Part shown: piece after piece, positions 28,514-36,226 of the stretch
Position numbering within the stretch: the stretch's first letter is position 1
Layout: the number at the start of each line of letters is the position of its first letter
Assembly (NCBI RefSeq): GCF_009734185.1
Contig: NZ_CP046393.1
Span: forward strand, 62,001-126,000
DNA length: 64,000 nt
Direction: 5' to 3'
DNA from: Commensalibacter melissae
Lineage (GTDB): Bacteria > Pseudomonadota > Alphaproteobacteria > Acetobacterales > Acetobacteraceae
Notes under the pieces: generated by a model
What the model was told of the DNA's origin: nothing
The model's input: the letters and a program-made list of their open reading frames with translations, nothing else
Database searches by the model: none
Program-made: the position numbers and the translations under genes

Positions 28514-30067
28514 TTGGATATGTATCCGAATCATTTTAAAAAAAACAAGGCATCCATTATTTCATTCCTGTTTTTAATTTTGTGTTTTGCATTATTTTTA
28601 TATGAAAATATAAAAGGTTTAGGTTTTTTAAGATTTACAGACGAATCAGGTCATTTTGTAGGTGCACAAGCCATTCATAAAGGGGACAAACTTTACAGGG
28701 ACTATATAGATTATCATGGTCCCGTAATTTATATGCTGACATGGATGATGGGATTAATTGTTGGTTTCTCAGAAGTATGGCTGTTGAGACTTATTTCTTC
28801 GTTTAGCGCAATGTTAGCTGCCCTGTGTTTATTTTTTTCTCCAATTTTTCATTATTTTTGGCAACGTTATCTCGTAGCCGCTTTGTGGTTTGGTTTCATT
28901 TCAAGTATCTGGCTTATACAGGGTTTATATCTTGATAATTATTGGACATTAGGTGGGTGTTTTGCAGCTATTGGTTTGGTCACTCTTGTTATTCCCATGA
29001 TTTATGACATAAAGCCGTCACGGATACAGGCCTTTACAGGAGGATTTTTTATCACGCTTTTGCCTTTTATTGCCTATCCTTTTGCAATAACCGCCTTTAT
29101 TTTATTTCTTGTTGTTATCAATGGAATTTGTATAGATCATAGAAAATATGTTTCGATATTCGTGACAAGTTTGTCGGGGTGTTTGACATCTATTATTATG
29201 ATGCTTATCTGGTTAGGTATATATGGAGATATAGGTGGAATGGTTGCCTTTCATTTCATCACCAACCAAATGAATTATGCACGATACATTCCCTTCAATT
29301 TAAGCAATTTTTTTCTAAGTTTGATTCCATCTTTTTCCTCTAATCATATTGTTGAAACATTTGCTTTATTTTCGTTTTGTTTTGGGGGGATTATCCTGGT
29401 TGCAAAAGGAAAATATAAAATAAGTGCATGTCTTGTATTGTGCGGGATTCTGGGTTTGCAGGCTCGAGGAAGTATCCTGTTTCAAAATGGTGCTTTCCTT
29501 ATTGCTTCTGTAACCTTAATAATCGTTGCTTTTGTAAAATCAACGGAAGTCAAGCCGGATATTTCCCTGTTTTTCTCTGTCATTTCAACTTTTTGCATCT
29601 TTTTTATCATTGATCAATATGCAGTAACCTCTCCCAATATTTTAGACAAGCGACAACGTAATGTCTATCAATGGCATGCCTTTCGTGAAGGATATAATGA
29701 AGACACGAAAGCAATTTGGTTTTACGTTGATAAAAACGAAAGAATATTATCTATACCTTATAATCCAGATATTTATATTTTGGCTAACCGTTTGCCCATA
29801 AAAAAATATCACGCTTATTTACCATGGGAGGCAGACTACGCTTCACATCCTTGGCACCATTATGAACGGGACCTTTGTAAAGATTTGCCTAAAAATAAGC
29901 CACCACTTATTTATTATGATCCATCAATAATATGGGGCAAATATATGCCAGATCAGTTCTTGAGTTGCGTATTGATAGTTTTGAAAAATGATTATACCCA
30001 TATTGCAACGGATTCTTACATTTATGTTCGTAATGACCGTTATAGGGAAAAAGGTAAAATAAATTAG
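28514..30067 (+). CDS. Polytopic glycosyltransferase-like membrane protein (GT39/ArnT-like)
   Basis: A 517-residue membrane protein with about ten hydrophobic helices and a short soluble C-terminus. The first loop reads FTDESGHFVGAQAIHKGD and then YRDYIDYHGP, which matches the conserved DE/GxxxYxDxxxxxGP loop of lipid-linked-sugar-dependent GT-C enzymes such as ArnT and Pmt-like proteins. It probably transfers a sugar from a polyprenyl carrier on the periplasmic side; the substrate is unknown. The frame begins with TTG at 28514; an ATG at 28520 is the alternative. It follows pbpC at 176 bases and may be read with it. The family call is from pattern only. Confidence 0.65.
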   Translation: MDMYPNHFKKNKASIISFLFLILCFALFLYENIKGLGFLRFTDESGHFVGAQAIHKGDKLYRDYIDYHGPVIYMLTWMMGLIVGFSEVWLLRLISSFSAMLAALCLFFSPIFHYFWQRYLVAALWFGFISSIWLIQGLYLDNYWTLGGCFAAIGLVTLVIPMIYDIKPSRIQAFTGGFFITLLPFIAYPFAITAFILFLVVINGICIDHRKYVSIFVTSLSGCLTSIIMMLIWLGIYGDIGGMVAFHFITNQMNYARYIPFNLSNFFLSLIPSFSSNHIVETFALFSFCFGGIILVAKGKYKISACLVLCGILGLQARGSILFQNGAFLIASVTLIIVAFVKSTEVKPDISLFFSVISTFCIFFIIDQYAVTSPNILDKRQRNVYQWHAFREGYNEDTKAIWFYVDKNERILSIPYNPDIYILANRLPIKKYHAYLPWEADYASHPWHHYERDLCKDLPKNKPPLIYYDPSIIWGKYMPDQFLSCVLIVLKNDYTHIATDSYIYVRNDRYREKGKIN

Positions 30068-30079
30068 TCGTGTATTGTT

Positions 30080-30113
30080 TAACCATATTAGGGGTATTAA
30101 CCTAATATGGTTA
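30080..30113. terminator. 13-bp hairpin between convergent membrane-protein genes
   Basis: Perfect arms TAACCATATTAGG and CCTAATATGGTTA flank an 8-base loop in the 98-base gap between the GT-C-like gene (+) and the first polyol permease gene (-). It is probably a bidirectional terminator, though the T tracts are broken. Confidence 0.6.
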
Positions 30114-30165
30114 TATTGTTATATAGCGTCCGGGTGATTGCTGATTGTTATTACGTTAATTTTAA

Positions 30166-31437
30166 TTAAAAAGGTTTATCAACACCGGGTTGTTTGAGGC
30201 GGATAAAATAGGTCATGATTGCCGCGCAATAATATAAGAAACCAAAAATGATGAAGACGCTAAAATGTCCCAATCCTGTAAAAAGAATGAGAGAAACCAA
30301 AGCAGGTCCGCCAAAATTGCTTAGACCACCACCAAGATTTTGAATGGATACGGCTGCCCCTTTATGTTCAGGTGTCAACATTGGAAAAATGGCTCCCATT
30401 GGAACAAAGGCTGTAATGGTCAGGGCAAAAAACAGGATTCCGCATATGCTAGCCCATATATTTCCGGGAAACCAGACCGGAATAAAATAAAGCAGGATGG
30501 TTGCCGTTCCACATCCTATAAATCCCGCCCATCGCATTTGCTTTAACCAACCGATACGATCGCCGATAATGCCCCATAGAACATTGGTAAAAGGTTGGAT
30601 AGGATATATACTAAGGCTGATAATTTTCCATTGTTCATCCGTAAAATGTCCACCATGTTCAGACGTGTAGAAAATAGGCATTACGACCGCAAGAATACCA
30701 AAAAGGGAAAAGTTACAGATCGCACGGGTTATGAGTGCAATTGCCAGATCACGATTATAAAAAACGAGTGAGAGATCTTGGATAATACCTTTAAATTTGT
30801 GTTCGAATGAATGAATCTGATGATTTTTCTTTTCTATAACGGGCGCCTTGAGAAGGAAAAAGGCGATTGCACCACCTGCAGTTGCCCAGCCTATGGATTG
30901 CCATAAAGTGTTGATCTCGCCAAAGTAACGGACAGAATAAATCGGTAACAAATTTCCGAGAATGCCAAACCCTATGGTGAACATGGACCAGATCCACCCC
31001 ACCGCCGAGGCAAGCTGGCTATCAGGGGTTTCTTTTACAACCCAATAGAAAAATGCATAAAAGAATAAGGGATAAGCAAAACCGCGTAGACCATAGAATA
31101 GCAACATCATGTAATAGTTATGAGGTATAACTCCGAAAAGCATAAAGGCTGCGTGAAAAACAATCCATGTAATGGCACCAACCATCATGATTTTTTTTGC
31201 ACCAAATGTTTCAGCTAGAACGCCAGAAAGCCAGCTTGAAATTGCAGCGGTTAACCCATAAGCAGCAAAAATAAGGCTGACTTTTTTTTCTGCGAATCCC
31301 AGTGTAACAATGTATTTGGAAAGGAAATTCAGTTCAAGACCGTCGCCAATCATGAAAAGGGCAATGGCAATATACCCCCAAAACAGAGAGACTGGCATTC
31401 CCATCATCATACGTGATTTTGTTTGGATATTATTCAT
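30166..31437 (-). CDS. Polyol permease, RbtT/DalT/CsbX family (MFS), copy 1
   Basis: A 423-residue MFS transporter with twelve predicted helices. It matches the RbtT/DalT/CsbX group of pentitol permeases: DGLELNFLSKYIVTLGF in the first loop, AISSWLSGVLAETFG with the motif-A-like AETFGAKK, and LRGFAYPLFFYAFFYW. A second, clearly paralogous copy lies at 36227-37504. It lies downstream of the xylitol/sorbitol-type dehydrogenase on the same strand, but a strong terminator stands between them, so it may have its own promoter or depend on read-through. Likely substrates are pentitols or tetritols. The exact sugar alcohol cannot be read from sequence. Confidence 0.85.
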   Translation of the reverse strand: MNNIQTKSRMMMGMPVSLFWGYIAIALFMIGDGLELNFLSKYIVTLGFAEKKVSLIFAAYGLTAAISSWLSGVLAETFGAKKIMMVGAITWIVFHAAFMLFGVIPHNYYMMLLFYGLRGFAYPLFFYAFFYWVVKETPDSQLASAVGWIWSMFTIGFGILGNLLPIYSVRYFGEINTLWQSIGWATAGGAIAFFLLKAPVIEKKNHQIHSFEHKFKGIIQDLSLVFYNRDLAIALITRAICNFSLFGILAVVMPIFYTSEHGGHFTDEQWKIISLSIYPIQPFTNVLWGIIGDRIGWLKQMRWAGFIGCGTATILLYFIPVWFPGNIWASICGILFFALTITAFVPMGAIFPMLTPEHKGAAVSIQNLGGGLSNFGGPALVSLILFTGLGHFSVFIIFGFLYYCAAIMTYFIRLKQPGVDKPF

Positions 31438-31463
31438 AAGTAATCTTTGAGCATGATAAGTTT

Positions 31464-31499
31464 ATAAAAAAAGCCCGAATTGAATTGATTTCGGGCTTT
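31464..31499 (-). terminator. Rho-independent terminator downstream of the xylitol-type dehydrogenase
   Basis: Perfect 10-bp arms AAAGCCCGAA and TTCGGGCTTT around a 10-base loop. Read on the minus strand the stem is followed by a T run (31463-31472 side), which makes it a classical terminator directed at the dehydrogenase gene upstream of it. Confidence 0.85.
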
Positions 31500-31525
31500 G
31501 TATCGGAATAAAATTCAGAAGAATC

Positions 31526-32569
31526 TTATTCGGGCATTTCAATTTGCAATTTTACATCAGTAGGTTGTGCTGATGCGGCCCGTTCAAAAGCCTCGATACT
31601 TTTTGAGAATGGATAAACTCCAGAAATTAATGGCTTGATATCAATCTTTCCAGAAGCAATCAGATTAATGGTCCGGTCATAAACATGTGCATATCGAAAG
31701 ATTGTTTCCATATGTATTTCCTTTGCTTGTGCAGTAACAAGATCAAAGGGGATTTTGTCAACGGGCATCCCTACAAATACTATGGTTCCACCAGGGCGGA
31801 CACAGGCCAATACGGTGTCATAAGCGGAGGGATGTCCTGAAGCCTCAAAAACGACATCTGCCCCCCAGTCTTTACCGCATTCCGCCTTGACTCTTTCCTC
31901 GACGGATTCATTTTTCAAATTAATTGGGATAATGCCATGATATTGTTTGGCAATATCCAGTTTGGGTTGAGCAAGATCAGAGATGAAAACCTTGCTTGCG
32001 CCAGAGGCAAGTGCGGCAAGTGCGGTCAGAATGCCAATTGGACCACATCCTGTCACTAAACAGATATCGCCAGGTTTTAATCGGGCTTTTACGGCAGCCT
32101 GAACGCCAATGGCAAGAGGTTCAACAAAGGCACCTTCCTCGAAAGATACGTTGTCGGGCAGTTTAAATGTAAAAGCAGCGGGATGTACCACTGTTTCCGT
32201 TAAGCATCCATGAACGGGTGGGGTTGCCCAGAACACGACGTCAGGATCAACATTGTAAATACCGAGTTTTGTTGCGCGTGAGTGTGGATTGGGTATGCCG
32301 GGCTCCATACATACACGATCCCCAACCTTTAAATTTTCAACATTTTTGCCTGTCTCAATAACAATACCAGAAGCCTCGTGCCCGAGCACCATTGGTTGAT
32401 TTACGATAAAAGGGCCAATTTTTCCATGTGTGTAGTAATGTACATCACTTCCACAAATACCAACATTACGTATTTTTATTTTAACGTCATTATCCCCTAC
32501 TGTAGAGGGTAAATCAATGTTACGGATACTTAATTTGCCTTTTTCTTCAAGTACAAGAGCTTGAGCCAT
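31526..32569 (-). CDS. Zinc-dependent polyol dehydrogenase, xylitol/sorbitol type
   Basis: About 347 residues in the medium-chain dehydrogenase superfamily, resembling NAD-linked xylitol (D-xylulose-forming) and sorbitol dehydrogenases. Catalytic zinc ligands are Cys39 ([10 protein letters not shown]), His64 and Glu65 (GHEASG). The Rossmann motif is GCGPIG and [11 protein letters not shown] is typical of the polyol group. The lobe that normally holds a structural zinc with four cysteines reads [17 protein letters not shown] here and has none, as in some xylitol dehydrogenases. I chose ATG 32569 because AGGAAC lies about 6 bases upstream; the frame extends 13 codons further. Gene is divergent from the Gfo/Idh gene. 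Confidence 0.88.
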   Translation of the reverse strand: MAQALVLEEKGKLSIRNIDLPSTVGDNDVKIKIRNVGICGSDVHYYTHGKIGPFIVNQPMVLGHEASGIVIETGKNVENLKVGDRVCMEPGIPNPHSRATKLGIYNVDPDVVFWATPPVHGCLTETVVHPAAFTFKLPDNVSFEEGAFVEPLAIGVQAAVKARLKPGDICLVTGCGPIGILTALAALASGASKVFISDLAQPKLDIAKQYHGIIPINLKNESVEERVKAECGKDWGADVVFEASGHPSAYDTVLACVRPGGTIVFVGMPVDKIPFDLVTAQAKEIHMETIFRYAHVYDRTINLIASGKIDIKPLISGVYPFSKSIEAFERAASAQPTDVKLQIEMPE

Positions 32570-32637
32570 GAAATGTTCCTTACTGGAATAAACATATAAA
32601 ATACACAATTATGTTACCAATATTCCGTAAGTATGAA

Positions 32638-32657
32638 AAATAACAAATGTGTTATTT
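32638..32657. promoter_or_regulatory. Dyad in the divergent region of the polyol island (possible operator)
   Basis: AAATAACA and TGTTATTT form perfect 8-bp arms around a 4-base centre, 68 bases upstream of the minus-strand dehydrogenase start. A second imperfect dyad, TAGTT...AACTA, lies at 32759-32773. Symmetry of this size suits a dimeric repressor, but no regulator gene is in the island, so this is a guess. Confidence 0.3.
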
Positions 32658-32858
32658 CAAAGTAATTTCATTCTATTTATAAAAGATTGAAATAGCAATT
32701 TTTAATAAAAAAATATTTGTTCGTAATTATAAATAGTTTTATTGTTATTACAGTTCAGTAGTTTATATAACTATTACATTTAATTGGATAATGACAGAAA
32801 TATTTTATTTAATTTTTTGTCATTTTGTTTAAATAAAAAAATCCAAGAAAAGAGTTCG

Positions 32859-33914
32859 ATGATGATTAAACAAATATCAGGTAACAAAACGTTAAAGATT
32901 GGAATCATTGGTACTGGAGCTATTGGTCAGGATCATATCAAACGATGTGCGAACTTTTTATCAGGGGTCGAGGTTGTTGCTGTCAGTGACATTGATAAAA
33001 AATCTGCACAGAATGCCATTTCCACATATGGATTGGATGCTAAAGCATATGAATCAGGGAACGATTTGATTCAAGCGAAAGAGGTGGATGCAATTATCAT
33101 TGCCTCTTCAGGTAAAACCCATGCGGAATATATATTGTCTGGCATTGAGGCAAAAAAATTCATTTTTTGTGAAAAGCCGCTGGCAACGACAATCGAGGAA
33201 TGTCAAGCGATCATTGAGGCTGAGCAAACATATGGAAAACGTTTAGTTCAGGTTGGATTTATGCGCTCTTATGATCGGCGATATCAAGAACTGAAAAAAA
33301 TCATTCAAGATAAAAAATTAGGCCAGATCCTGATGATACATGCGGCACATAGGAATCAGGAGTCTCCAGAGAATTTTACATCTGAAATGGTTATAACGGA
33401 TACCTTAATTCATGAGCTGGATATATTTCGTTGGTTGTTGAACGATGAATTTGTTACCGTAAGTATGATTCCAATCCGTAAAACATCAAAAGCGCCAAAA
33501 GGCTTGCAGGATCCTCAGTTTGCACTTTTGGAAACCCAATCAGGAATCAGAATTAATGTGGAATTATTTGTAAACTGTCAATATGGTTACGATATCAAAT
33601 GTGAAATTGTGGGTGAAGAAGGTGTGGCCAGCTTACCCGCTCCTGCTGCTGTTTCAATATGCCAGCATGAAAAACGGTATGATCAAATTTTGGCAAATTG
33701 GCAGGATTGGTTTTTGGAAGCCTATAATATTGAAATACAGGAATTCATTAATGAATGTCTGGTTGGAAAATTACAAGGTCCGGACGCATGGCGGGGATAT
33801 ATGGCGACTTATGTGGCCGAATTCTGTATTGAATCTCAAAAAAAAGGTCAGGAAATTGCAATACCCGTCTTGAAATGTCCCGATTTTTATAGGTCTGATA
33901 ATAAAATTGAGTAA
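32859..33914 (+). CDS. Gfo/Idh/MocA family oxidoreductase (inositol 2-dehydrogenase-like)
   Basis: About 351 residues. The N-terminal Rossmann fold has IGIIGTGAIGQDH (about residues 12-24), then EKPLATTIEEC with the conserved Lys and the substrate-site Asp/His of TDTLIHELDIFRW. This layout is closest to inositol 2-dehydrogenases (IolG), which oxidise myo- or other inositols. No other inositol-pathway gene is present, so a different cyclic or linear polyol or sugar is possible. ATG 32859 is preferred over an in-frame TTG 25 codons upstream, since an AAGAG site precedes it. The DUF1971 gene follows at about 70 bases and is probably in the same transcript. Confidence 0.83.
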   Translation: MMIKQISGNKTLKIGIIGTGAIGQDHIKRCANFLSGVEVVAVSDIDKKSAQNAISTYGLDAKAYESGNDLIQAKEVDAIIIASSGKTHAEYILSGIEAKKFIFCEKPLATTIEECQAIIEAEQTYGKRLVQVGFMRSYDRRYQELKKIIQDKKLGQILMIHAAHRNQESPENFTSEMVITDTLIHELDIFRWLLNDEFVTVSMIPIRKTSKAPKGLQDPQFALLETQSGIRINVELFVNCQYGYDIKCEIVGEEGVASLPAPAAVSICQHEKRYDQILANWQDWFLEAYNIEIQEFINECLVGKLQGPDAWRGYMATYVAEFCIESQKKGQEIAIPVLKCPDFYRSDNKIE

Positions 33915-33986
33915 ATTTATAAAAAATTGGAATATATTTTAAGTATAGAATCTAAATCATGATTATTTTTAACAGATAATGAGAAA

Positions 33987-34310
33987 ATGATGAATGCTGT
34001 AAAACAGAATTATGGGGATGGTAAATTGGTTTGCTATAAAACTTTGCCAATATGGAATGTAAAAACTTTACCAAAATCTTTCAAGGAATGCCATAATACA
34101 AAAGAGGGTGTCTGGGCAAAATTAAAGATATTATCAGGATCTTTGGTAATGGAATTTTTGAATGATAAAAAAGAAATTGAGAAAGAAACTGAATATTCAG
34201 TTGTGCATCAACCTGAAATGATAAAGCCACGCCAATATCATAAAATCGCTTCCTGCAGTGAGGATATGACCTGTCAGTTATCTTTTTATACAGTTTCGTC
34301 AAATGATTGA
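33987..34310 (+). CDS. DUF1971 (YeaR/TehB-like cupin) protein
   Basis: A 107-residue protein matching DUF1971, the small beta-rich fold found alone in YeaR and fused to the TehB tellurite methyltransferase. Marks are YKTLPIWNVKTLP, HNTKEGVWAKLKILSGSL, the PRQYHKI segment and the final CQLSFY. Role unknown; YeaR of E. coli is induced by nitrate/nitric oxide and TehB by tellurite, so a stress role is possible. Its place after the Gfo/Idh gene within the polyol island is unexplained. Start may be the ATG at 33987 or 33990. Confidence 0.8.
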   Translation: MMNAVKQNYGDGKLVCYKTLPIWNVKTLPKSFKECHNTKEGVWAKLKILSGSLVMEFLNDKKEIEKETEYSVVHQPEMIKPRQYHKIASCSEDMTCQLSFYTVSSND

Positions 34311-34325
34311 TACGGGTATCTCCTG

Positions 34326-34367
34326 TTCCATAGACTATTAATCGATACCAATTAATAGTCTATGGAA
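34326..34367. terminator. Perfect 17-bp hairpin between convergent DUF1971 and RpiB-type genes
   Basis: Arms TTCCATAGACTATTAAT and ATTAATAGTCTATGGAA are exact complements around an 8-base loop. It nearly fills the 67-base convergent gap. No T tract follows on either strand, so it could stop transcription from both sides only weakly, or act in RNA stabilisation. Confidence 0.55.
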
Positions 34368-34377
34368 TTATGTAGGA

Positions 34378-34836
34378 TTACTCGGAAATTGCTTTATCTT
34401 CGTAATACGCAATTCTTTTTACCTTAGGCTCTGATCTACCTTTTTCATATTCAGAATCAAGCCAGGCCTGAAGAATTGTTTTTGCCAGTTCTTCACCGAT
34501 AACACGGGCACCTAATGTGATGATTTGTGCATTATTGCTTTTTCTGGCCCGTTCGGCGGAATAGGTATCATGGCATTGAGCCGCACGAATGCCGGGTATC
34601 TTATTTGCAACAATTGCCATTCCTATTCCAGTGCCACAAATCAAAATCCCTCTTTCATGTTTGCCGGACTTGATTGCCTGTCCTACAGACCAGGCAATAT
34701 CCGGATACAGATTTGAATCGCGATTGGAATCGCTACTGTAGTCTGTCACTTCAATATTGTTGGATTGAAGCCAGTCTACGATTTTATTTTTTAAGTCAAC
34801 AGCAGCATCATCGCAGCCGATAGCAATAGAAGGCAT
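34378..34836 (-). CDS. RpiB/LacA/LacB family sugar-phosphate isomerase (possible erythrulose-4-phosphate isomerase)
   Basis: A 152-residue member of the RpiB family. It starts IAIGCDDAAVDLK where ribose-5-phosphate isomerase B has GxDHAG, and carries the active-site ICGTGIGMAIVANK with Cys and the HDTYSAERARKSNNAQI segment. Since the window also has rpiA, a plain ribose role is less needed. RpiB relatives include DerI and EryI, which convert D-erythrulose 4-phosphate to D-erythrose 4-phosphate; in a locus with EltD-like and DhaKL-like enzymes this is the best reading. AAGGA is 8 bases before the ATG. Divergent from the eltD-like operon. Substrate is inferred from context only. Confidence 0.75.
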   Translation of the reverse strand: MPSIAIGCDDAAVDLKNKIVDWLQSNNIEVTDYSSDSNRDSNLYPDIAWSVGQAIKSGKHERGILICGTGIGMAIVANKIPGIRAAQCHDTYSAERARKSNNAQIITLGARVIGEELAKTILQAWLDSEYEKGRSEPKVKRIAYYEDKAISE

Positions 34837-34873
34837 TTTTATATTCCTTAAAATTTCTCAAAATATTTCATTG

Positions 34874-34944
34874 TATTGGTGTATTAAAAATATTTTTAAA
34901 GATTCCCATTTATAGTATGTATTTTATAAAGTTTTTCACCAATA
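34874..34944. promoter_or_regulatory. Possible operator region between divergent rpiB-type and eltD-type genes
   Basis: The 200-base divergent spacer has an inverted repeat of TATTGGTG (34874-34881) and CACCAATA (34937-34944), with a 16-bp perfect palindrome TTAAAAATATTTTTAA (34884-34899) between the arms. The symmetry could serve coordinated control of both transcription units. AT-rich palindromes also arise by chance in this genome. Confidence 0.3.
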
Positions 34945-35046
34945 AATATACAAGTAATTTAGATTAAAAGATCACAAGAAGTTTATTTGTTTTTGAATAT
35001 ATTCTGGCTGATCATCATAGTAAACATTACAGATGAGCAGAGAAAA

Positions 35047-36162
35047 ATGATGGAAAAAAACGGTAAACCTTCTATTACAAAAATAGATAATATTCCCAAG
35101 ACAATGAAAGCAATTGTTGCTTATGCGCCACATGATTACCGTTTGGAAGAGGTTCCTGTACCACAAATTGGGTCTGAAGAAATTCTTGTTAAAGTAGAGG
35201 CGTGTGGAATTTGCGCTGGGGATACCAAAGCATTTGATGGGGCACCAAGTTTTTGGGGGGATGAAAAGCAACCTGCCTATATTAAGGCTCCCATGATACC
35301 CGGTCATGAATTTATTGGGCATGTTGTTGCCTATGGCGATAAAATCAAAGATTTCAAACTGAATGACCGTATTATTTCCGAACAAATTGTTCCTTGTTGG
35401 GAATGCCGTTTCTGTAAACGTGGTGAATACTGGATGTGTGAAAAACACGATCTTTACGGTTTTCAAAACAACGTTAATGGCGGCATGGCAGAATATATAA
35501 AATTGCCTAAAGAAGCGATTAACTATCATTTGCCAGATGATCTTCCCATGAAACAGGCTGTTCTGGTTGAACCATATGCCTGTTCATTACATGCCGTGCA
35601 ACGTGCAAGTGTTAAGTTGGGAGATTTTGTGGTGCTATCTGGTGCTGGCACTCTGGGTTTAGGTATGATTGGCGCATTGAAAAAATCCGGCCCCGACAAA
35701 CTGGTTGTTCTTGATTTGAATGATGATCGTTTAGCACTGGCTAAGAAATTCGGTGCTGATATCGTGATGAATCCAGCCCGTGAAGATGTCGTCAAGAAAA
35801 TCAAGGATATGACCGAAGGATATGGTTGCGATATTTATATTGAAGCTACGGGTGCAGGCAAATCAGTAGAGCAGGGTCTGTCAATGATTCGCAAACTTGG
35901 TCGTTTTGTTGAATTTTCTGTATTCAAAGATCCGGTATCGGTTGACTGGAGTATCATTAGTGATCGTAAGGAGTTGGATGTCTTGGGATCACATTTGGGT
36001 CCTTATTGCTATCCCATGGTGATCAAGGGAATACAAAATGGTGATTTTCCAACGGAAGGCGTTGTAACGCATGTTTTCCCGCTAAAAGATTTTAAAGAAG
36101 CTTTTGGCATAATGAAAAAAGGAGTGGGTTCTTTAAAGGTCGTACTCGATCCAAATTTATAA
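35047..36162 (+). CDS. Zinc-dependent alcohol dehydrogenase, EltD (erythritol/L-threitol)-like
   Basis: About 371 residues, a zinc MDR dehydrogenase. The catalytic Cys and the GHE motif are present (CGICAGDTK and PGHEFIG). The structural zinc lobe is intact as CWECRFCKRGEYWMC. Motifs DGAPSFWGDE, SEQIVPCWEC and SVDWSIISDRKELDVLGSHLG closely follow the mycobacterial erythritol/L-threitol dehydrogenase EltD as I recall it, so oxidation of a tetritol to erythrulose is the likely reaction. Other polyols are possible. ATG 35047 is taken as start; the frame runs 20 codons further to a TTG. First gene of an operon with a permease, an SDR and DhaK/DhaL. Confidence 0.8.
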   Translation: MMEKNGKPSITKIDNIPKTMKAIVAYAPHDYRLEEVPVPQIGSEEILVKVEACGICAGDTKAFDGAPSFWGDEKQPAYIKAPMIPGHEFIGHVVAYGDKIKDFKLNDRIISEQIVPCWECRFCKRGEYWMCEKHDLYGFQNNVNGGMAEYIKLPKEAINYHLPDDLPMKQAVLVEPYACSLHAVQRASVKLGDFVVLSGAGTLGLGMIGALKKSGPDKLVVLDLNDDRLALAKKFGADIVMNPAREDVVKKIKDMTEGYGCDIYIEATGAGKSVEQGLSMIRKLGRFVEFSVFKDPVSVDWSIISDRKELDVLGSHLGPYCYPMVIKGIQNGDFPTEGVVTHVFPLKDFKEAFGIMKKGVGSLKVVLDPNL

Positions 36163-36226
36163 TTTATTGAATTTTAGCCATCTAATTATTTGAAAGTAAT
36201 TTATTTACTAAGAGGGAGACCTGCAC

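Noticed and set aside
34972-35529. A 185-codon open frame on the minus strand over the start of the EltD-like gene
   Set aside because: Product is low-complexity, Phe/Asn/Ile-rich and matches no family; the plus-strand frame is an unambiguous dehydrogenase.
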